Assembly: GCF_963675455.1 (NCBI RefSeq)
Contig: NZ_OY776217.1
Coordinates: 3,526,006-3,590,005, forward strand
Length of the DNA: 64,000 bases
Direction of reading: 5' to 3'
Source of the DNA: Emcibacter sp.
Lineage (GTDB): Bacteria; Pseudomonadota; Alphaproteobacteria; Sphingomonadales; Emcibacteraceae
In this document: piece after piece, positions 18,045-27,269 of the stretch
Position numbering within the stretch: position 1 is the stretch's first letter
Layout of the letters: the number at the start of each line of letters is the position of its first letter
Notes under the pieces: model-generated
Told to the model about the DNA's origin: nothing
The model's input: only the letters and a program-made list of their open reading frames with translations
Database searches by the model: none
Position numbers and translations under genes: made by a program

Positions 18045-19178
18045 ATGGCAAAAGCATGTTATTATGAAGTTCTTGAAGTGGAAAGATCGGTCACAGCTGC
18101 CGATCTGAAAAAAGCCTATCGCAAGAAAGCCATGCAATTTCATCCTGACCGCAATCAGGACGATGCAGAGGCGGAAAGCAAATTCAAGGAAGTCAGTGAA
18201 GCCTATGATATCCTGAAGGACGACCAGAAACGGGCGGCCTATGACCAGTTCGGCCATGCTGCTTTTGAAAATGGTGGCGGTCCGGGCGCAGGCGGTCAGG
18301 GATTCGGCGGTTTTGATTCAGCCTTTTCCGATATTTTCGAAGACCTGTTCGGCATGGCCGGCGGTCGCAGCCGCCGCAGTCGCGCCAATCAGCGCGGCGC
18401 CGACCTGCGCTATAACCTGACGGTGACTCTGGAAGACGCCTTTTCAGGCAAAGAAGAAAAAATTAGCATTCCCCGCGCGGTTCCCTGCGATGAATGCGAT
18501 GAAACCGGTGCGCAACCCGGCTCCAGCCCCGAAATCTGCAGCACCTGTAACGGTATCGGCAAGGTCCGGACCCAGCAGGGATTTTTTATGGTGGAGCGCG
18601 CCTGCCCGAGCTGTCACGGCAAAGGCCAGGTTATTGCCGATCCTTGCGAAAAATGCCACGGGGCAGGACAGGTCGAGGAACACAAGACCCTGTCCGTCAA
18701 AATCCCGCGCGGTGTTGAAGACGGTACCAGAATCCGCCTGCAGGGTGAAGGGGAACGCGGCAAACGGGGAGCTCCTCCGGGCGACCTCTATATCTTTATC
18801 AATATCGAATATCATCCGATTTTCCAGCGCGACGGGGCCACTATTTTCTGTGAAATTCCCATCGCCATGACCACTGCCACCCTGGGCGGCGATATAGATG
18901 TCCCGACTGTCGGCGGTGAAAGGGCAAGCGTCAAAATCAGTGCCGGCACCCAGACAGGAAAGCAATACCGGCTGCGCGGCAAGGGCATGCCGGTGCTTCA
19001 GTCGACGCAGGTCGGCGACATGATTATCCAGACCCGGGTTGAAACACCGGTGAACCTTACCAAAAAGCAAAAGCAACTGCTCAGGGCCTTTGCCGATGAA
19101 TGCGGTGATGAGGTAAGTCCGGAATCATCCGGTTTTTTCAACAAGGTAAAAGACCTGTGGAATGACCTGACCGACTGA
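18045..19178 (+). CDS. dnaJ: Hsp40 co-chaperone DnaJ
   Basis: 377 residues. Seen: J domain with HPD at 33-35, Gly/Phe-rich linker (about 76-110), four zinc-binding CxxCxGxG-type repeats with cysteine pairs at 148/151, 165/168, 187/190 and 201/204 (the first reads CDECDETG), and the C-terminal substrate-binding part with VKIPRGVEDGTRIRLQGEG. Stimulates DnaK ATPase and presents substrates. Second gene of the dnaK-dnaJ unit. Confidence 0.97.
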   Translation: MAKACYYEVLEVERSVTAADLKKAYRKKAMQFHPDRNQDDAEAESKFKEVSEAYDILKDDQKRAAYDQFGHAAFENGGGPGAGGQGFGGFDSAFSDIFEDLFGMAGGRSRRSRANQRGADLRYNLTVTLEDAFSGKEEKISIPRAVPCDECDETGAQPGSSPEICSTCNGIGKVRTQQGFFMVERACPSCHGKGQVIADPCEKCHGAGQVEEHKTLSVKIPRGVEDGTRIRLQGEGERGKRGAPPGDLYIFINIEYHPIFQRDGATIFCEIPIAMTTATLGGDIDVPTVGGERASVKISAGTQTGKQYRLRGKGMPVLQSTQVGDMIIQTRVETPVNLTKKQKQLLRAFADECGDEVSPESSGFFNKVKDLWNDLTD

Positions 19179-19191
19179 GCCGTATTGAGCG

Positions 19192-19731
19192 TCAGTTATA
19201 GGTTATGCCACCGTCATCTTTTTCATCATCGATATCCCAGACAAAGGATTCGTCATCTTTGACCTTGTGCCCTTCAAGGGTCTTGTCCTGGGCCGAACTG
19301 TCAAACACCGGCACATAACGGCCGTCAACCAGGCGGAACTGAAAGGGGTGCTGGATCGTCCACATGATACGACGATACAGCGATTCCGGGGAAACCGGTT
19401 TAACAAGGAATTGATTCACACCAACAGCCTGTGCTTCCTTGACCCGTGTGATCTCGCTGTAGGCACTGACCACAATAATGGGAATAAAGCATTCGGGATA
19501 ATTACTTTCCGACCGCATGAGTTTAACAAACTCATATCCACCCATGGGTTTCATGCGCCAGTCGGTAATAATCAGGTCAGGTGTCCATTTTCTCATGATT
19601 TTCAGCGCATCCTGTGCACTGTAGGCAACCTTCAGCTGTTCCGTGCCGAATGCTGTCAGCATGGCCTGCAGGAGAGTCACCATATTTTCGTTATCATCAA
19701 CCACCAGAATGGAGATATTGGAGAAATTCAT
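19192..19731 (-). CDS. Single-domain response regulator (CheY-like)
   Basis: 179 residues. Seen: receiver domain (about 6-125) with acidic pocket Asp12-Asp13, phospho-acceptor Asp57 in DLIITDWRM, conserved Ser89 in VVSAYS and Lys111 in FLVKPVSPE. The remaining ~50 residues are acidic and show no DNA-binding domain, so the output is probably protein-protein contact. Convergent with dnaJ. Partner kinase unknown; candidates in the window are those at 13725-15263 and 40659-42893, and the Hpt protein at 57833-58183. Confidence 0.9.
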   Translation of the reverse strand: MNFSNISILVVDDNENMVTLLQAMLTAFGTEQLKVAYSAQDALKIMRKWTPDLIITDWRMKPMGGYEFVKLMRSESNYPECFIPIIVVSAYSEITRVKEAQAVGVNQFLVKPVSPESLYRRIMWTIQHPFQFRLVDGRYVPVFDSSAQDKTLEGHKVKDDESFVWDIDDEKDDGGITYN

Positions 19732-19877
19732 TTTTGACTTCGTTTCTGCCTGACTTATTTAGGTTGTATAAACTAGCCGTGTTTTAGCAATTTGTGAACT
19801 ATAATTGCCCTACAATAATACATCTTCTTCTGAATAAGCGAATTCTTTTCATTAACTTTTTCTGAAGTAAAGAAAAC

Positions 19878-22800
19878 TCATTCCGGATTAACCACTTCAG
19901 GCTGCTGTGTCGACCGTTTTTTGAATTTAGTGCGCATTTTCTCCACAGCGACATAAAGACCGGGAATAAGAAAAATACCCACGGTAGTGGCAAAGACCAT
20001 TCCAAAGAAAACTACAAACCCGATTACCTGGCGGCTGGCCGCACCGGCGCCACTGGCAACAATCAGCGGGACCACACCAAGAATGAAGGACAGGGCTGTC
20101 ATCAAGACCGCACGAAACCTCAGCCTTGCGGCTTCCACGGCAGCTTCTTCAATTCCGAGCCCCTCCTCCCGCCTTTTCTTGGCGAATTCAACAATCAGGA
20201 TGGCGCTTTTGCTGGCCAGGCCAATCAGCATCACCATGCCGATCTGGGCGTAAAGGTTATTGTCCAGCATGGGATGCAGCCACAGGGGAATGACAGCGCC
20301 GAACAGGGCAACAATGACGGACAGGATGACTGCCATAGGGATGGTCCAGCTTTCATACTGGGCGACCAGAAACAGATAGGCAAAAGTGAAGGCCAGCACA
20401 AAAATCAGCAGTACCAGCTTCTCGGCTTCCATCTGTTCGTGCGCCGTCCCCGTCCATTCAATCCCGTACCCCGCCGGCAGGGCTTCCCGGGCTACGGCCT
20501 CCATTGCCGCCATGGCGTCGCCTGAACTCACACCCTGTGCAGGTGTGGCTGTCACCAAAGCAGATTTGTAGATATTATAGCGGCTGACGCTTTGCGGGCC
20601 GAGGACCGGCACCGCCTCCATGATAGCGCTCAGGGGAACCATATCGCCGCTGTCGTTTCTGACAAACAGACGGTTCATGTCCTGTATTTCATCTCGATAG
20701 TCTGATTCTGCCTGGAGGGTTACCCGGTAGACTTTTCCGAACAGATTGAAGTCATTAATATAATACCCACTGAGGTTCTGCTGCAATACCTTGAAAACAC
20801 TGGACAGGTCAAGACCGAGTGTGCGCACTTTCTCCCGGTCTATGTCTAACTGATATTGAGGCAGGTTCGCACTGAAGGTGCTCCTGACCTGGGCAAAAGA
20901 GCCCTCCTGGTTTGCCGAGAATATCAGGCTGCGTATGGCTGCGGCCAGTTCCTGGGACGTTCTCCCCTCGTAATCCTGGACCTGGGCTTCCACACCGCCG
21001 GAAATACCAAGACCCGAAATCGGCGGAACAGGAAAGGCAAATATATCCGCCGCCGCAATGGTCGAGACCCGGGCGTTGATCTGGCCAAGAATCGTGAACC
21101 ACTGTTTTTCAAAAGAAGTTCGCTCGTCCCAGGGCTCAAGAATCACGAACATCACTCCACCGTTTGCAGCCTCTCCGGCCAGCAGACTGAACCCGGAAAC
21201 TGAAATTATATTGGTGACGCCGGGTATGTCGGAGATCATTTTCCGGGCTTCTTCCACAATCTCATCTGTCCGGTTCAGCGACGCCCCGTCCGGCAACTGG
21301 ATATTGACCAGCAGATGTCCGCTGTCTTCCATGGGCAGAAAGCCGGAAGGAACCGTCCGGAACAGGAGCAAAGTCAACCCGCCAACGATGAGAAGACCGA
21401 ACATAATCACCATTGTCCGGCCGGCGGACAGGGTGACATATTTCACATAAAAATTCCTGAGCCAAACTACAAGACGATCAAAATAATGGAAGATTCCGGT
21501 CGGCGGTTTACTTTCCCTGCCCAGAAGCAGGGCGCACAGGGCCGGTGACAGGGTCAGGGCATTTATCGAGGAAAAACCCACCGCGACGCAGATCGTCACC
21601 GCAAATTGTTTATAGAGCACCCCGGTAATGCCCGGCATGAAGGCGACCGGTATAAAAACGGCAAAAAGAACAAGTGTCGTGGCGATCACCGGACCGAAAA
21701 CCTCACCCATGGATTTCTCGGTCGCCGCGGCGGCCTCGAGCCCGGTTTCCGACATGTTGCGCATCACATTTTCCACAACCACAATGGAATCATCCACCAC
21801 AATGCCGATCGCCAGGATCAGGGCAAACAGGGTAATGGTATTGACGGTAAAGCCAAGGGCGGCAACGACCACAAAGGACCCGATCAGGGAAACCGGAATG
21901 GCACAGGCCGGGATGACCGCTGCCCGCCAGTCACCAAGGAACAACCAGGTCACGCCGACAACCAGAACGAAGGTGATGAACAGGGTCTGGACCACCTCCG
22001 CCATGGACGCTTCCACGTAATTTGTGGTGTCGTAGAGAATGTTATATTCCATATCCGCCGGAAATTTGGTCGACAGATTGTCCAGCTCGGCCTTCACCGC
22101 ATCCGCAACAGCCAGAGCGTTGGCCCCCGGCGACTGATAAATGGCCATTGCCGCTGCCGGGATGCCGTTCATTTTAGGGGACCCGGAATAGGAACTGGCT
22201 CCCAGTTCCACCCGCGCCACATCGGCAAGTCGCACCAGCGAGCCATCCTCACGCGCCAGGATCACGATATCTTCAAATTCCTCGACCGTGACAAGGCGGC
22301 CCTTTGCATTCAAGGCATATTGAAACTGCACGTCCCGGGTGTTGGGCGGCGCACCGATCTTGCCGACTGATGCCTGAATATTCTGGGCCGCAATGGCATC
22401 CGCCACATCCTGGCTGGTCAGGCCCAGGGATGTCAGTTTGTCGGGATTGACCCACACCCGCATGCCATAGTTCTTGGCGCCCAGTTGCGAGACCGATCCA
22501 ACGCCGTCAATTCGCCCCAGAACATCCTGCAGATAGATGGAGGCATAGTTGCTCAGGTAAAGCTCACTGTGGCTCTGGTCTGGCGAAACCAGATTGATGA
22601 TCATCAGCATATTGCTGGACTGGGACCGGGTGACGATGCCCATTCTTGTCACATCCAGCGGCAGCTTGTTTTCCGCAATGGCAACCCGGTTCTGTACATT
22701 GACCGAGGCGATATCCGGGTCTGTACCAACCTTGAAATGTACTGTCAGAGAGTATCCGCCGTCATTGGTGCTGCGGGAGGTCATGTAGGTCATATTCTCC

Positions 22801-23018
22801 ACACCGTTGACTTCGGCTTCGATTACCGACGCAACAGTCTGTTCCACCACCTCGGCGCTGGCGCCCGGATAGCTGGCTGTCACCACGACGGAAGGCGGGG
22901 TGATTTCCGGAAACTGGGCCACCGGCAAGTCGCTGAGTGCCAGCAATCCGGCCAGCACCATGACAATAGAGATCACCAGGGCAAATTTTGGCCGTCGGAC
23001 AAAAAAGACGGAAAACAT
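19878..23018 (-). CDS. RND multidrug efflux permease (AcrB/MexB type, HAE1)
   Basis: About 1046 residues from ATG at 23018 (MFSVFFVRRPKFALVISIVM), two bases after the adaptor gene's stop; the open frame continues 123 bases upstream inside that gene and is not used. Proton-driven inner-membrane pump of a tripartite efflux system. Seen: twelve hydrophobic segments in the 1+6/1+5 arrangement, LPVAQFPEITPPSVVV porter start, the proton-relay DD in AIGIVVDDSIVVVENVM, and the ending FFGMVFATTVGIFLIPGLY. Operon with the periplasmic adaptor; no outer-membrane channel gene adjoins. Confidence 0.95.
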   Translation of the reverse strand: MFSVFFVRRPKFALVISIVMVLAGLLALSDLPVAQFPEITPPSVVVTASYPGASAEVVEQTVASVIEAEVNGVENMTYMTSRSTNDGGYSLTVHFKVGTDPDIASVNVQNRVAIAENKLPLDVTRMGIVTRSQSSNMLMIINLVSPDQSHSELYLSNYASIYLQDVLGRIDGVGSVSQLGAKNYGMRVWVNPDKLTSLGLTSQDVADAIAAQNIQASVGKIGAPPNTRDVQFQYALNAKGRLVTVEEFEDIVILAREDGSLVRLADVARVELGASSYSGSPKMNGIPAAAMAIYQSPGANALAVADAVKAELDNLSTKFPADMEYNILYDTTNYVEASMAEVVQTLFITFVLVVGVTWLFLGDWRAAVIPACAIPVSLIGSFVVVAALGFTVNTITLFALILAIGIVVDDSIVVVENVMRNMSETGLEAAAATEKSMGEVFGPVIATTLVLFAVFIPVAFMPGITGVLYKQFAVTICVAVGFSSINALTLSPALCALLLGRESKPPTGIFHYFDRLVVWLRNFYVKYVTLSAGRTMVIMFGLLIVGGLTLLLFRTVPSGFLPMEDSGHLLVNIQLPDGASLNRTDEIVEEARKMISDIPGVTNIISVSGFSLLAGEAANGGVMFVILEPWDERTSFEKQWFTILGQINARVSTIAAADIFAFPVPPISGLGISGGVEAQVQDYEGRTSQELAAAIRSLIFSANQEGSFAQVRSTFSANLPQYQLDIDREKVRTLGLDLSSVFKVLQQNLSGYYINDFNLFGKVYRVTLQAESDYRDEIQDMNRLFVRNDSGDMVPLSAIMEAVPVLGPQSVSRYNIYKSALVTATPAQGVSSGDAMAAMEAVAREALPAGYGIEWTGTAHEQMEAEKLVLLIFVLAFTFAYLFLVAQYESWTIPMAVILSVIVALFGAVIPLWLHPMLDNNLYAQIGMVMLIGLASKSAILIVEFAKKRREEGLGIEEAAVEAARLRFRAVLMTALSFILGVVPLIVASGAGAASRQVIGFVVFFGMVFATTVGIFLIPGLYVAVEKMRTKFKKRSTQQPEVVNPE

Positions 23019-23019
23019 A

Positions 23020-24126
23020 TTATTGCTCCACCACGTTGACTTCCATGCCGGAACGGACCTTCTGCAGCCCCTCAAGAATGATCCGTTCCCCGCGCGCCAG
23101 GCCGCTGGCGACGATCCACTGTGTTCCCTGGGCGCCGGCAACCTCTATTCGCCGTTGCTGGACCCGGTTGTCGTCGGTCACCACAAGGACAAAATACCCC
23201 TGCCGGTCCTGCTGAACGGTGGCCTGGGGAATCAACAGCCGCTTTTTCTTTTCCCGTTCCTCGACCAGAACATGGGCGAACTGCCCGGGCAGCAAAAGAC
23301 CTTCCGGGTTGGGAAATGTTGCCCTGACGGTAATTGTATCTGTTGTCTGGCTGACCTCGGTGCCAAGATACTCGAATTCACCGGTATAGCCGTAGATTGA
23401 CCCGTCAGAAAGCTGCAACCGGGCAACGAATGGTTTCTTTTCCTCATGCAGTCCCTGACGCCGGACTTCCAGAAGATTTTTTTCGGAAACGGACACGGTC
23501 ACATAAATCGGGTCCACACTTGTTATGGTCGCCAGGGTGCCGGAATCAGGTTTCACCAGATTGCCGACGCTGAAATTGGACATGCTGATCTGCCCGTCAA
23601 TGGGGCTTCTGATTTCTGTATAACTGAGATCAAGCTCGGCCTCTTCCATATTCGCCCGGGCCTGCAACAGGGCGGCTTCCGCCGTGGCTTCCTCATTAAT
23701 GGCATTATCCAGGGTTGCCTCGGAGGCGACTCCCTTTTTCCTCAGTTCCCTGACACGTTTGAGAGATGAACTGGCGTTAATGTAGGAGGCTTCCACACCG
23801 GCCAGCTCCGCTCTTCTCTTGTCAAGCATGATCCGGTAAGGCGCCCGTTCAATCACAAAAAGAAGTTCGCCCTTTCTAACCCTGCCGCCTTCTTCAAACA
23901 GTCTTTTCTCGAGAAAACCTTCAACCCGTGTCTTGAGCTCTATTCTCTCCACTGCCTGAACCCGGCCGACCCGCTGCAGTTGCCGGCCGACCTCTTTTTC
24001 CTCAACCCGCACCACCGTTACAGTCGGCTTTGGCATGGTGCCGGGCGCCTGTGCCTGAACCAACGCAGGTGCAAGAAATATCAGCAAGAGGGAGAAAAAA
24101 AGGGACAGGCGGGAAAACAAGGACAT
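23020..24126 (-). CDS. RND efflux periplasmic adaptor (MFP, AcrA type)
   Basis: 368 residues with an N-terminal signal (FSRLSLFFSLLLIFLAPALVQA) without a lipobox. Seen: barrel start VTVVRVEEKEVGRQLQRVGRV, lipoyl half RVEGFLEKRLFEEGGRVRKGELLF, a coiled-coil hairpin (about 100-160) and TEIRSPIDGQISMSNFSVGNLV, followed by the membrane-proximal domain. Links the AcrB-type pump encoded immediately downstream to an outer-membrane channel encoded elsewhere. No local TetR regulator; the upstream 200 bp contain a dyad at 24250-24269. Confidence 0.94.
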   Translation of the reverse strand: MSLFSRLSLFFSLLLIFLAPALVQAQAPGTMPKPTVTVVRVEEKEVGRQLQRVGRVQAVERIELKTRVEGFLEKRLFEEGGRVRKGELLFVIERAPYRIMLDKRRAELAGVEASYINASSSLKRVRELRKKGVASEATLDNAINEEATAEAALLQARANMEEAELDLSYTEIRSPIDGQISMSNFSVGNLVKPDSGTLATITSVDPIYVTVSVSEKNLLEVRRQGLHEEKKPFVARLQLSDGSIYGYTGEFEYLGTEVSQTTDTITVRATFPNPEGLLLPGQFAHVLVEEREKKKRLLIPQATVQQDRQGYFVLVVTDDNRVQQRRIEVAGAQGTQWIVASGLARGERIILEGLQKVRSGMEVNVVEQ

Positions 24127-24249
24127 GCGGCATTCCTCTATTCTGGCAACAGAATATGTCGTATCTGTCTGCGCAACAAATATATGAGCACCACAATAAC
24201 CGTTTTATCACGGCACTGCAGCAAATTTTGCCAGACTATAGAACAAAGA

Positions 24250-24269
24250 TTTTCCAAACTATAGGAAAA
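24250..24269. promoter_or_regulatory. Dyad and direct repeat upstream of the efflux operon
   Basis: TTTTCC-N8-GGAAAA forms a symmetric site, and ACTATAG is repeated at 24235-24241 and 24258-24264 (23 bases apart). It lies about 130 bp upstream of the adaptor gene and after hpaD, so it could be an operator for the efflux pair. Confidence 0.35.
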
Positions 24270-24325
24270 ATAATGTTTTAAAGAGATATGTTTAGAGCGG
24301 CCTCACTCTGGAATGCTGTCGTGGT

Positions 24326-25165
24326 TCAGAGCGGAAATTCCACGATTGTCTGACCTGTCCCGCTGGAGGGAAAATAGTCACAGAGCACTTCGCCCCGGCC
24401 CTGATATTGATCCCAGCCCAGAAGACCGAACAGCATCGACGTATCCGCCATGACCCCTTCCCCCTGACAGGCCTTCACATAGGTCGGCAGCATCTTGAGA
24501 AAAGTTGAAATCTCACCCTGCTGCCAAAGCTGCATGACCCTGATATCCACCTGCCGGTGAAATTCGTCGGTAATATCGTTGAGCTTCTCCTGCGAAATAT
24601 GGTTGGGCGCAAATTCATGCGACAGGGAGCCCGAAGCGAGGAAAGCCACACGGCGACCGCTTTTTTCCACCGCCCGGCGCAGGGCAGCACCGAAAATGCG
24701 GTTTTCCTCCACACTTGAGAACTGATTGGCGGCAATGGGAAGTACTTTCGCGCCAAAATGGTTGGCGTGGCGCATGGGGATCAGGGTGCCATATTCCAGG
24801 TTCATGCCCTCCATCTTGTGGCACCGGCTTTTGAGGCCCGCAGCGTTGCCTTCCTTGGCGATCAGGTCGCCAAGCTCCGGATCACCCCGGTAATCATATT
24901 CCAGTCCGTTCAGCATGTGCGGCAGTTCGTGACTGGTGAAGGTACCGGACCAGCCGTCCCGGCCATTGACATGAAAGCCCTGATTGACCAGCCAGTGGGT
25001 ATCGCAGAGGATGAAAGTTTCCACCCCCCGTTCCTCGGCCCGGCGACCGATTTCCTTCAGCCCGTCGATGGCAAACTGGCGAATGCCCTCAAAGCCTTCG
25101 ATCATTTCCGACATCCAGATGGTCGGCACATGGGTTATCTTGGCGGCCAGTGCAACTTCACCCAT
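24326..25165 (-). CDS. hpaD: 3,4-dihydroxyphenylacetate 2,3-dioxygenase (class III extradiol)
   Basis: 279 residues, the usual length of the LigB-superfamily HpaD. Opens the homoprotocatechuate ring by meta cleavage with Fe(II) to 5-carboxymethyl-2-hydroxymuconate semialdehyde. Seen: AAKITHVPTIWMSE with the metal His near residue 12, ILCDTHWLVNQGFHVNG with a second His set, SGSLSHEFAPN and the ending GTGQTIVEFPL. ATG preceded by GGAG. It is last in the minus-strand hpaF-hpaE-hpaD operon. Confidence 0.94.
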   Translation of the reverse strand: MGEVALAAKITHVPTIWMSEMIEGFEGIRQFAIDGLKEIGRRAEERGVETFILCDTHWLVNQGFHVNGRDGWSGTFTSHELPHMLNGLEYDYRGDPELGDLIAKEGNAAGLKSRCHKMEGMNLEYGTLIPMRHANHFGAKVLPIAANQFSSVEENRIFGAALRRAVEKSGRRVAFLASGSLSHEFAPNHISQEKLNDITDEFHRQVDIRVMQLWQQGEISTFLKMLPTYVKACQGEGVMADTSMLFGLLGWDQYQGRGEVLCDYFPSSGTGQTIVEFPL

Positions 25166-25183
25166 CAGACTTCTCCTCTTTCC

Positions 25184-26701
25184 TTATACACCCAGTTTGG
25201 GGATTGCATGATCCCCGAGGGCGATACAGATATTCTTGGTTTCCATATAAAATTCAAAGCTGTAATCGCCGCCATCCCGGCCGATGCCGCTGGCTTTGGT
25301 GCCGCCAAAGGGCGCCGGCAAATGGCGATTATTCTCACTGTTCACCCAGATCATACCCGCATCCATCCCCTGCGCCATGCGGTGCGCCCGGCCGACATCG
25401 GCGGTCCAGATATAACCGCTGAGGCCATATTCCACATCATTGGCCAGAGTTAGCGCCTCCGTCTCATCCTCAAAGGGAATGGCGGTCAGCACCGGGCCGA
25501 ATATTTCTTCCTGTGCAATACGCATGTCATTGCGGGCGCCGGTAAACAGGGTCGGCTGTACATAATTACCGGGGGCAAGATCCGCCATTGTTTCGCCGCC
25601 GACAGTGATTTCAGCCCCGTCCTTGCGGGCGATATCCATATAGCTCATGACTTTGTCGAAATGGCGTTTGTGCACCAGCGGCCCCACTTCTGTGGCCGGG
25701 TCCAGCGGATGGCCAACCTTTATTTTCCTGACCCTTTCCGCCACACGCGCCACAAACTCCTGTTCGATGTTTTTCTGAACCAGCAACCGGCTGGAAGATG
25801 TACAGCGCTGACCGTTCAGGCTGTAGATCATGAAGACCACCGCATCCAGCGCCCGGTCAAGATCCGCATCCTCGAACACGATGACCGGGTTTTTACCGCC
25901 CAGTTCAAAATGCACCCGTTTCAGGGTCGGCGCGCCCTGGGCCATGATCATGCTGCCGGTGCTGCTTTCGCCGACGAAGGCCAGCGCCTTGATATGGGGA
26001 TGTTCGGTAAGCGCCTTGCCGGCCTCTTCCCCGAGGCCCTGGACCATGTTCCAGACACCTGCGGGAATGCCCGCCTCGTCGGCCAGTTCGGCCAGTTTCA
26101 CCGCCGTCAGCGGGCTCCATTCGGCCGGTTTGTGCACCACCGTACAGCCCGCCGCCAGCGCCGGGGCGATCTTCCAGGTCGACAGCATGAAAGGGGTGTT
26201 CCAGGGCGTAATGACGCCGACCGGGCCAATGGCCTGCCGCAGGGTATAATTGATATGGTGTTGCATGGGCAGGGACTGGCCGTCCCGCGCACCCGGGCAG
26301 TTATCGGCAAAATAGCGGAAGTTGGCCGCCCCGCGGATCGCCGCCTTGCTCATGAAGCGGATCGGCTGTCCGGTGTCCATGCTTTCCAGCAGGGCGATTT
26401 CCTCTGCATCCCGCTCGATCAGGTCGGCGAAATGATGCAGGATCTTTTTCCTCTGGGCCGGGGCCATGTCGCGCCAGGCTGGAAAGGCGGACCAGGCCGC
26501 CTGGCAGGCATAATCCACATCTTCCGCATTGCCTCTCGCCACCTGCCCGATCACACTGTTGTCAATGGGCGTGAGGTTGTCAAAACTCTCCCCTGAACGT
26601 CCCGCCGTCAGTCGGCCAGCAATATAATGAAGGGCCGGACCTTCGCGAAATCTCTTCAGCAATTCGTCGGCCTTTGCCAGATTATCTTCAAACTGTGCCA
26701 T
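25184..26701 (-). CDS. hpaE: 5-carboxymethyl-2-hydroxymuconate semialdehyde dehydrogenase
   Basis: 505 residues, NAD-dependent aldehyde dehydrogenase acting on the HpaD ring-cleavage product. Seen: the PWNTPFMLSTWKIAPALAAG segment, cofactor motif FVGESSTGS (about 242-250), general base Glu266 in FELGGKNP and catalytic Cys300 in NGQRCTSSSR. Spacing to hpaD is 18 bp and to hpaF 11 bp, so the three genes form one transcript. Role assigned from family likeness plus operon context. Confidence 0.95.
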   Translation of the reverse strand: MAQFEDNLAKADELLKRFREGPALHYIAGRLTAGRSGESFDNLTPIDNSVIGQVARGNAEDVDYACQAAWSAFPAWRDMAPAQRKKILHHFADLIERDAEEIALLESMDTGQPIRFMSKAAIRGAANFRYFADNCPGARDGQSLPMQHHINYTLRQAIGPVGVITPWNTPFMLSTWKIAPALAAGCTVVHKPAEWSPLTAVKLAELADEAGIPAGVWNMVQGLGEEAGKALTEHPHIKALAFVGESSTGSMIMAQGAPTLKRVHFELGGKNPVIVFEDADLDRALDAVVFMIYSLNGQRCTSSSRLLVQKNIEQEFVARVAERVRKIKVGHPLDPATEVGPLVHKRHFDKVMSYMDIARKDGAEITVGGETMADLAPGNYVQPTLFTGARNDMRIAQEEIFGPVLTAIPFEDETEALTLANDVEYGLSGYIWTADVGRAHRMAQGMDAGMIWVNSENNRHLPAPFGGTKASGIGRDGGDYSFEFYMETKNICIALGDHAIPKLGV

Positions 26702-26712
26702 GATCTCTATCC

Positions 26713-27117
26713 TTACAGGTTCTTTTCGGGATATTTCTCCCGCATCCGTGCATGAAGATTGTTTTTCTTGAAATTGAAATCCATGTCGATTTCCTGCATT
26801 TCAAAACTGATACCGAGCGGCCGGCTGTCAAATATGGGCTGCAGGTAATCGCAGATCACCTGAAAGATATCATTGCCGGCCTTTTTGCGCACCTCAAAGG
26901 GGCGTCCCTCGCGAAGCCGGGCCGTCACATGGACAAAGGCATTTTCCGGCGCGCCGTCAGCGACCACATAATGATCCCGCCGCGCCGCCCTCACCCGCAC
27001 ACCACCCAGCGGAAAGACCCCGGTCTCCACCGCTTTGTCCCGGATTTTCGGCAGGAAGGCCGGCAGATCCAGCTCGTCCTCGATATTGGCGGAATATTCA
27101 ACGATAAAATGCGGCAC
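26713..27117 (-). CDS. hpaF: 5-carboxymethyl-2-hydroxymuconate delta-isomerase
   Basis: 134 residues of the tautomerase superfamily. The start is GTG at 27117, which puts Pro directly after the initiator, the catalytic N-terminal proline needed in this family (PHFIVEYSANIEDELDLPAF). C-terminal ISFEMQEIDMDFNFKKNNLH is typical of CHMI. Isomerises the HpaE product toward the oxo-ene diacid. First gene of the hpaF-E-D operon, with GGAG seven bases before the start and a strong promoter at 27204-27231. Confidence 0.93.
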   Translation of the reverse strand: MPHFIVEYSANIEDELDLPAFLPKIRDKAVETGVFPLGGVRVRAARRDHYVVADGAPENAFVHVTARLREGRPFEVRKKAGNDIFQVICDYLQPIFDSRPLGISFEMQEIDMDFNFKKNNLHARMREKYPEKNL

Positions 27118-27174
27118 AGGCGATCTCCGATACCTTCAGCTGATGAAACAAATTGACAAGGGGCCGATTATTGA

Positions 27175-27201
27175 TTAACAAGTTAATAGATAACATGTTA
27201 T
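27175..27201. promoter_or_regulatory. Two HpaR operator half-dyads in the hpaF / aldolase divergent region
   Basis: TTAACAAGTTAA (27175-27186) and the perfect palindrome ATAACATGTTAT (27190-27201), centres 15 bp apart. The 15-mer TTAACAAGTTAATAG (27175-27189) occurs identically, in inverse orientation, in the hpaR promoter at 29612-29626. The second palindrome covers the expected transcription start of the hpaFED promoter, a classical repression position. Confidence 0.75.
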
Positions 27202-27203
27202 TT

Positions 27204-27231
27204 ATTATATGGCTGCATCTCTCCCTGTCAA
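27204..27231 (-). promoter_or_regulatory. Sigma70-type promoter of hpaFED
   Basis: On the minus strand, TTGACA (27231-27226), a 16-base spacer and TATAAT (27209-27204), both perfect hexamers. Transcription would start near 27197, inside the operator palindrome. Confidence 0.75.
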
Positions 27232-27269
27232 GGGCTATATTGTAGCTGAATATCCGAAGGAGACAAAGC

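Noticed and set aside
23019..23141. Longer N-terminus for the AcrB-type pump
   Set aside because: The extra 41 residues lie inside the adaptor gene and are Arg/Ser/Trp-rich; ATG at 23018 gives the standard pump N-terminus.
25184..26701. Generic betaine-aldehyde dehydrogenase function for the hpaE gene
   Set aside because: Tight operon with hpaD and hpaF and the shared HpaR-controlled promoter favour the homoprotocatechuate pathway role.
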